Origin: Echinometra lucunter
Taxonomy: Eukaryota > Echinodermata > Echinoidea > Camarodonta > Echinometridae
DNA: 64,000 nucleotides
Direction of reading: 5' to 3'
NCBI GenBank assembly: GCA_029962745.1
Contig: CM057171.1
Location: 4,575,740 to 4,639,739 of the forward strand
The notes beneath the pieces were generated by a model, which was given only the letters and a program-made list of their open reading frames with translations, had not been told where the DNA came from and ran no database searches. Positions 56,995 to 64,000 of the stretch are shown in pieces. How positions within the stretch are numbered: the first letter of the stretch is position 1; each line of letters begins with the position of its first letter. The translations under genes and the position numbers were made by a program.

Positions 56995-57335
56995 ATCATA
57001 CATGGGCAGAAAGAGAAAAAAATGCACTGACATATTTGAGCCCATTCCCATCACTGTGTGGTGTGGCATTCTCGAATTAGAGCAGTTTAAGTGTAACTAA
57101 TCATTAAACTATTTTAAATTGGCAATGCAGTGAATAATATATAATCAATATTTCCATGTTCAAATTGGCAATTTCTGATTCAATTTTACAATTATATTTC
57201 ATTTTGGTTTATATTATATCCATATTAATTTTTCCAAGCTATGTAAATGTGGAAGAAAATAATTTGTATTGCCAATTTGAGGATTGAAGATGATTAATTT
57301 GGACCTCAAGAAGCTCTGTACTGCTATGGGTTAAA
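56995..57335. repeat. Dispersed ~340-bp repeat, copy B
   Basis: Direct copy of 14561-14902 with scattered substitutions. It lies between the stop-containing exon and the next exon-like segment of the CCCH gene. Confidence 0.85.
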
Positions 57336-57466
57336 AGAATATTCTAAAAAAAATGTTCCTATTAATACAGAATGCAGAGAGAGGTCTGAGCTTGTAGTTT
57401 TGAAAGACCATACAGATGTGAATTAAGACTGACCAATCTAACTCTCATTTCGATCTTGTTTTATAG

Positions 57467-57712
57467 ACTGATCCGCAGAAGCAGCAGGGGGGAGACCGAG
57501 GGGGGATACTGGTCGAACACTGTGATGGTCTCGTGACGTAAACGCCTTGCTACAGGAGTAGTGGGGAGGAAGACGAGACGGGTATTGCATGGCCACTCAG
57601 ACCAGGCCCGCTGCTTTATCATGGTCGTTAAGAAGGTTGGGTATGGTCAGTGGGGCCAGACGCCGGAGGCCATTCCCGATTCTTTGACCCGCCTGTATCC
57701 ATGGCCGAGCAG
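57467..57712 (+). other. Exon-like segment downstream of the CCCH stop codon
   Basis: Bounded by TTTTATAG and GTAAGC. It is GC-rich like the upstream exons. The stop-containing exon has a GTGAGT donor 12 bases after its TGA (exon end 56511), so this could be a spliced 3' UTR exon. No long frame is open through it. An ATG at 57701 near its end starts MAEQ and continues into 58306-58338. Confidence 0.45.
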
Positions 57713-58305
57713 GTAAGCCTTTCCTCCAAGGTGAAGGAATGCTCATTTTTTCACCTTCTTTATTTTTAATTTCTTAATTACTTTTGTATGGCAGTGTGTT
57801 CACCGAATGAGTAGGGCCTAAATTCCGCATATTTCTCTTTGAACTTGTTTTTACACCACCTAATCTTTCAGCTTTATTGTAGTAAATATGATGGCTTTGT
57901 GTACAACGCTTATACCATCACACCGTAAAGCTCAAGGTGCTCCAGAATTACGACCCCTGGTTATAGCTTAGCAGACAAATGAATGCTATAATGCATATTA
58001 AATTCCCAAGCGAAAGTTGAAAATGTGGGTTAATGTAAATACCTGCATGTACCTTCAAAGTGATCATTAATAATGAAGATAATGAGATTATTGTACTGAA
58101 AGGTGGTAAACCAAACAAGATTTCAGACTGAATGAAATAAAACGGCTTAATTCCACGTAATCCAATTCTGAGGAAATTGTGATCGTAGAAATGGTTTTAC
58201 CTTTATGTATAACAATGTTTGATTACAAGGTCACAATATTCTTACTTTCCCATTATATTTGATGCCTCTAATAAAACTGATTCATATTCTTGATTCATTT
58301 CACAG

Positions 58306-58338
58306 AGCAGGCCTCGCCGTGGGATAGCCACAAGGATG
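58306..58338 (+). other. 33-base exon-like segment
   Basis: Bounded by TTTCACAG and GTAAGT. In the frame set by the ATG at 57701 it reads SRPRRGIATRM and stays open. It may be a 3' UTR microexon or the start of a second protein whose later exons I could not find. Confidence 0.4.
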
Positions 58339-60440
58339 GTAAGTATGCAGGTATTTCAGTGTCTACCTTGTGACAATATGTTCCTACTCACCAGATCTGT
58401 TTATCTCTAAGTGTGTTCACATATCATGAGGCATGTTTATACCTCAGATGGAGGCATGTTCATACCTCCAAGGTTTACCTCTTGGTTCTTAAAGCAAGAA
58501 CTAATGATGTTTTCAACCTTCACACAAAGGTTTGATAGTTGTATTGTTAAATTTCAGGTTTTTAAACCTTAGACCTTTGTAAGTTTGTTTAGAAGTTGCC
58601 ATCATTTGTAAATTTTTATATGGTGTATTGCAATCATCCCGCTCATAAGAACTGTTTGTTGTATTTATGTTTGCATTGTGTATACGAGAGGCTTATATTT
58701 GGCAGGAATTGCCCAGTGAGTGTTTATACTCTCACAAGGACCCCAATTTCTTTCCACCTAATGCATGAAACATGAAATTACAATCTTGCCTTTTGCATAA
58801 TCCATAGAAGTCATTTAAAAGTATACTTTTGTCTGCTACATCAAGAAATGCAAAAAACGAAAACAAAACAGAAAACCTCAAAATTGCTAGGAATGTGATG
58901 TAAACGATGAGTTTAATACAGAATAACAACTTAAAAAGTCATAAAAGTGAAATAGGTACATTAATTTTAACTTATATTAAAATGTTGAAAATGCATGTTC
59001 TAGATAGATCAAATAAAGATAATTTAAAAAATGGGGAGGAAACCAAAATCATTGCAAGATGAATTGATAGATATATCAAATCCCCTTGACAATGTTTCAT
59101 CTTTTAATCTTTCATGTGCAAAGAAATCTATAATCTACATTAATAAATTTCCTTACAATTTGTAGTCCTTTCCATGACCCTAAAATGATTGCAACATTAT
59201 TCTCGACACATGCTAAAATTGAAGTCAAACAATAGTAAAAGAAAAAAAAAAAGATAACAAAAGAATGGAGAATAAAATGAAATAGAATTAAATGAATAAA
59301 ATCAATTGAAATCAAAAGAAAGATAATAAAAATTGGCATTATGATTTTTTTTGGAATGAGGATTTTGAAATATCCTAGATTTCAAAACGAACAAAAATCA
59401 AATTGAAAGTCATTGATGCAATAAAAGAAAGTAGATCCTCTCAATTCAAAGTTTATTTCAAATGAATAAAAACAGATGAATTGAAAAGAATGGCAAGGAT
59501 ATCCTGTAGTGTGTGTACACTGTTATTCTTCTCCCTTATATCATATTTTAGGTCCCATTCATGAATATTTTGTGTAAAATTCCAAGTTTTTTCAGATTTA
59601 TTTATCTGAATACCACCGTTTTGTTTTCTATTAGGATATCTAAAACTTTCTTTATTTACTCTTGAAACAATCGGTTTCATTACCCAAGATTGGATTTATT
59701 CCCAAACTAAGTAATTTTTATTGATCAATTCGTCGATAGTCATTCCTCCTTCATTCTTTGGAATACCACTTCCATTTTCAAATAAGATTGTTGATGTTTT
59801 TATCGTTTTTAACTCGGTATTTTTAAAAACTCTCATAATTTTTTAAAAACTCTCTCTAATACCCCTTAAAAGCACATTGCATTACCTACATGTAATTATG
59901 GACCTCATGTAATTTGATTAGTATTATTTGAGTAGTAGTAAAAATCAAATCTAGACTTAATGCTGCAAATGGTAATTGTAAATGAATCAGTCTAGGAGAC
60001 AACAATGTGACACCAAATGTCAAATAAATGTGAAAGAAAAAATATGAATAAATTAACAGATATGACTAGATTAAAAAGATAGAATAAAAGAAATGAATTG
60101 ATTCACTTTAATCTTGTTTCCAATAAACAAAAAAAGAGATTGAATAAAAAATGTGAGAAAATAGCAACTCTGTGTCATACTTTTATTTCATGTATACATT
60201 TTGCTTTTTGCGCTGTAATTCTTCTCTTCTATATCTTATTTTTGGTCCCATTCATTAATATTCCCTCTTTTATTCAGAGTGTTTACTGATTGTTCATCTG
60301 AATACCACTTTGGTTTTCTGGATCTAAAATGCACTCTTTACTCTTTGAAACAGGTCTTTTCATTACCCAATATTCGATTTCTTTACAAACTAAGCAATTT
60401 GTATCGATGGTCTTTCAAAACTTAGTGGGATACTTATTTT

Positions 60441-60487
<47 letters not shown>

Positions 60488-61340
60488 TGCTGAAGCCAAT
60501 ATCTGTAGATGTTTACCTGGCTAAATGAAACCTTCTTTTCAGATATGTCACAAAAGTTTCCCAAATTCAATGGAATTATGCACTTGCCTTTAATCAGATC
60601 ATAAAATTATTTTGAATGGAATACCGACGGTCATGGGCCCTTTGAAGTACCAGTTCCGCTGCGAGGTTTAATTTACATAAGTACAATAATTGTCACTGCC
60701 TTCTGATTATGTGCAGCTTAATGAAACAGATGTTTTGACAATAACGATTACAATGCAAGCATGTTCAGTCATTTTGCTTGGCTGGTGTGCTCTTGCAGAT
60801 ATGTCTTTGATTCAGAACACTGCTAGGGTAGCAGCAAACCTGAGAACATGTAATTTTAGTGATATGAAACTTATTATTACTCACTGGCACGCTTTCGCAC
60901 ACATGTATGACCTCATTTAACAAAGAGAAGGACATGACCTTCATAAGATCCATGCATTATACTTCTCGAATACTAAGAGGAAAATGGGGAAAAACAGGAT
61001 TATAAATCTCAAACATTCAATTGAAATATTACCTCTATCTTGTAATATTCATACAATTTTCGAGATGAAACACATAGATTAGTGAATTCTAACAGTTGAG
61101 AAAAACTGCACATTGATTTTCAATGATTTAAGCAATTTTTTGTTCCTCTGCGCATGTAGCTACAGCTTTATTTCAAATCACTGTCTATATCTTCTAACTA
61201 ATTAGTGGCGGAATATGTACAGAATGTTATTGAGATGGCTTTGACAGTCACAATGGCATGAATTAATGAACGTTACGATGAGTGTCCTTATGGAACGTCC
61301 ATGATCAGATAGAGTTCACAATTTCGTACTCCCCTCTCTA
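58339..61340. other. AT-rich region, degenerate repeats only
   Basis: Two diverged direct copies (59521-59735 and 60217-60410) share TTATTTTTGGTCCCATTCAT, GAATACCAC, CTCTTTGAAACA and TTCATTACCCAA. Read on the minus strand, the first gives a 75-codon frame that could be a retrotransposon remnant. An (AT)n run lies at 60446-60480. The ORF at 60690-60920 follows an AG but has no clear partner exon. Confidence 0.5.
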
Positions 61341-61840
61341 NNNNNNNNNNNNNNNNNNNNNNNNNNNNNNNNNNNNNNNNNNNNNNNNNNNNNNNNNNNN
61401 NNNNNNNNNNNNNNNNNNNNNNNNNNNNNNNNNNNNNNNNNNNNNNNNNNNNNNNNNNNNNNNNNNNNNNNNNNNNNNNNNNNNNNNNNNNNNNNNNNNN
61501 NNNNNNNNNNNNNNNNNNNNNNNNNNNNNNNNNNNNNNNNNNNNNNNNNNNNNNNNNNNNNNNNNNNNNNNNNNNNNNNNNNNNNNNNNNNNNNNNNNNN
61601 NNNNNNNNNNNNNNNNNNNNNNNNNNNNNNNNNNNNNNNNNNNNNNNNNNNNNNNNNNNNNNNNNNNNNNNNNNNNNNNNNNNNNNNNNNNNNNNNNNNN
61701 NNNNNNNNNNNNNNNNNNNNNNNNNNNNNNNNNNNNNNNNNNNNNNNNNNNNNNNNNNNNNNNNNNNNNNNNNNNNNNNNNNNNNNNNNNNNNNNNNNNN
61801 NNNNNNNNNNNNNNNNNNNNNNNNNNNNNNNNNNNNNNNN
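61341..61840. other. Assembly gap (500 N)
   Basis: Exactly 500 N, a conventional unknown-size gap. It directly follows (in transcript sense) the stop codon of the exon at 61849-62259. Confidence 0.99.
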
Positions 61841-61848
61841 GGAATGTA

Positions 61849-62259
61849 CTAAACTGAGGACGTGGCATATTGTAGGGGAACTGCCGGTAGTTTGACCGCT
61901 TCGTAATACGTTGGAAGCGGTGGGTACTTGTTCGACGCAGCTGTGCTTGGTGGGTAGGCAGTCTCCTAACCCTGGCGTGTAGGCTGAATTGATGACCCCT
62001 CCTCCTAACATGCCTAAGGCTTGCCTGTAATTGGGCGGAGCTTGCTGAGACTCGAGCGGAACGTCATCGCTCTCTGCTGAGGTAATTTGGGTGCTGGTGT
62101 TGATGACTGTTGTCTGATTTTGATCAGCGGGGCGACCTTCCGCAGATACCCCACTATCTTCAGATCCATCCATACAGAATCGACAAGAGCAGTTACAAAG
62201 GCAAAACAGGAACACCACAGAGCCAATAACCGTTACCGGGAAAAGGTAGAAATCAAGGT
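61849..62259 (-). pseudogene. 3' exon of a single-pass membrane protein, frame broken
   Basis: The acceptor TTTGCAG follows a long T run. The exon starts in phase 2 with LDFYLFPVTVIGSVVFLFCL, a membrane segment, followed by CNCSCRFC, a cysteine cluster likely to be palmitoylated. A polar cytosolic tail contains QQAPPNYRQALG. That frame runs into poor sequence after NSAYTPGLGD. One base on, the +1 frame gives AYPPSTAASNKYPPLPTYYE and then AVKLPAVPLQYATSSV with TAG at 61849-61851. PPNY and PPLPTYY resemble WW-domain binding (PY) motifs seen in Shisa/WBP1-like proteins, but I assign no family. The shift falls at about 61958-61970 and may be a sequencing error, so the gene need not be dead. Upstream exons lie beyond 62259 and were not found. 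Confidence 0.6.
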
Positions 62260-62554
62260 CTGCAAAAAAAAAAAAAAAAAAAAAAAATGACGCCGAAAAT
62301 GATAAACGATTATTAAAGACTAATCATGCTGATACGGTAATAGGTCTATCCACATCCGCACGGTTACGCCAGGTTCGCATGAACATTGGTGTGGATCCCA
62401 AGGGGGGGGGGGGGGGGTGCCCCCTCCAATATTTTAGGTGGGTGATGGCCTGTATTATCATCCCCCAATAATTCACCATAAAAATAATGACATGACCACT
62501 GTTAATCCCGTGTAAAAATTGATACAGAAGGTAAGAGAAATGAAGGGAAGAGCG

Positions 62555-62564
62555 AGCGAGCGAG

Positions 62565-62611
<47 letters not shown>
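62555..62611. repeat. (GA)n microsatellite
   Basis: GAGCGA words followed by pure GA. ORFs across it are Arg-Glu or Ser-Leu repeats. A poly-A run at 62264-62287 is the reverse complement of the exon acceptor tract. Confidence 0.95.
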
Positions 62612-62612
<1 letters not shown>

Positions 62613-62810
62613 AGGAAAAACTTAACCAAATCTTAACCAATGACCACTTTACTACTATTCTTATAAATGGAAATTGGTTTACGTCTTGTCTCTCTATCTT
62701 ACGCTATTCATTATCCTGCTACTCAAATGCAGTTGAGCGGCAAAAAATATTGACCTAAAACATTAGGTGAATTTCAGGAGTCAATAGCCCATTCTTATCA
62801 TACTCACTAC

Positions 62811-63012
62811 CAGGGGCGTAGACAGCGGGGGGGGGGGGGGGGGGGGATGAGTGGTATGCATGCCCCCCCCCCCCACCTCACAAGGTGGGGGGATGACGTG
62901 TACAATCATCCCCCCCCAGGTTTTAGGGAACATCAATGATAATAATTATCATTATTATTCATTATAACAATAACAATAACAACAAAAACAACAACAATAA
63001 TAATAATAATAG

Positions 63013-63045
<33 letters not shown>

Positions 63046-63647
63046 GTAATTTATTATTATTATTATGCTTATGATAATGATAGTTATCATCATCATCATC
63101 ATCGTTGATGTGACTGAAATGACGATTACAATCATAACTATATCGATCATTGTTCTGATTTATGTAGTTATTTATATCACTTTAGGGTAATTTTGGCGCC
63201 GTCACAGTTTTCTTAAGTGGTGTAACAACAAAATTAGAAACAAAAAGAATAGCGTGATGCAAATATGCAATAATGTGTGTCAGTCCACATTCTACATTCG
63301 TTTGTCACGGTGCGTATATCTTCTATTTATGTCTACATTCTGAAAATTTAGATTTTTTTACTAAAAATTTTCACAAAATTCACCAGAAGTGTGCACCAAA
63401 TCCTTCAATTTCATTTTTAAAGATGCAAAAGCGCCCCCATGACAAGCTCGGTCGCTTCGCTCCCTCGCTTTCGAGTTTCTTCGAAATTTTTACGCCTCTT
63501 GCCCCCCCCCCCGGAAAAATTTCTGCATATGGCCCTGTGTGGGTGTGCGTGTGCGTGTGTATGTATCTGTATACGAAATTGATCCTCGATATCTCGTGAA
63601 CGGCAAATCATCCCCCCCCCAGGTGTAAGAACCTGTCTACGCCACTG
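62811..63647 (-). mobile_element. hAT-type MITE, copy 2 (inverted)
   Basis: The 8-base duplication CTCACTAC flanks it exactly (62803-62810 and 63648-63655), with ends CAGGGGCGTAGAC and CAGTGGCGTAGAC. It is the same family as 50108-50978 in opposite orientation, including the (ATT)n tract and GTCGCTTCGCTCCCTCGCTT word. Confidence 0.9.
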
Positions 63648-63655
63648 CTCACTAC

Positions 63656-64000
63656 GAACACTGACGAAACGGGAATATGCCGATAAAATTCAGAGAAATG
63701 GAGTAACAACTAACAATACACTAGAATCAGTTCTCAGTATGCGTGATATATATAAATTACCATAATTTTGTTCTCGCTCTGTCGCTAAACGCAAGCTCAT
63801 AAAATCTAGAAACAAATTTTTTTTTTTTGCAGGAAGCATTTTTATTCCCGTAGCGAGATGCCCGAATATCATCCTTTTTTTCTGTGTATTTTGGTGGCAA
63901 ATCTAGCTACGCTTTAAAGAAAATGTTTTTCCCAGTAAAGCTCGCTTTGCTCACTCGTAGAAGCAGAATGGTTTAGCCAAAATAGCATTATATTCGGCAG
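63656..64000. other. Right edge, nothing recognised
   Basis: AT-rich with GTAGCGAGATG and AAGCTCGCTTTGCTCACTCG words like those in nearby repeats. No exon is supported. Confidence 0.5.

Noticed and set aside
60690..60920. 76-residue ORF as the last exon after 58338
   Set aside because: It follows a plausible AG, but phase, composition and distance give no support.

Overview
The window is animal nuclear DNA, most likely from an echinoderm and probably a sea urchin. Genes have short exons with GT-AG introns and lie in AT-rich DNA. That DNA is crowded with small inverted-repeat DNA transposons (MITEs), tRNA-derived SINEs, simple repeats and poly-G tracts. The species call is inference from gene content and repeat style, because no marker gene is present. 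Two 500-base N gaps (10181-10680 and 61341-61840) show it is a scaffold.

Layout: (1) 334-972 (+) is the last exon of an NHL-repeat protein (TRIM-NHL type) whose earlier exons lie left of the window. (2) 1-11.7 kb is otherwise repeat-rich and intergenic, including a 50-bp pyrimidine-rich minisatellite inside a foldback element. (3) 11905-39573 (-) holds a complete CIP2A (KIAA1524) gene. Twenty coding exons join in frame into 915 residues, close to human CIP2A (about 905). An armadillo-like N-terminal half is followed by a long coiled coil. Its introns hold many MITEs, SINEs and a 5.8-kb Harbinger-type transposon with 45-bp perfect terminal repeats and a TAA target duplication. (4) 39.7-53 kb is upstream repeat territory: a 46-bp minisatellite, a foldback element, 19 copies of a ~224-bp satellite with a six-monomer higher-order repeat of 1341 bp, a Tc1/mariner-type MITE, G-rich MITEs and a hAT-type MITE. 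(5) 53680-56499 (+) is an unrecognised three-exon gene for a 164-residue basic protein. It has two tandem Cys-Cys-Cys-His modules, one per exon, then an Arg-rich helical tail with a duplicated nine-residue motif. Two more exon-like segments follow its stop codon. (6) 61849-62259 (-) is the 3' exon of a membrane protein with PY-like motifs, interrupted by an apparent +1 frameshift next to an assembly gap.

The genes are an ordinary eukaryotic neighbourhood, not an operon: I see no pathway linking them. CIP2A in vertebrates inhibits PP2A-B56 and tethers broken chromosomes in mitosis with TOPBP1. The points most worth a second look are the tandem CCCH gene, the satellite higher-order structure, and transposon insertions placed exactly at CIP2A splice donors and 5 bases past its stop codon.
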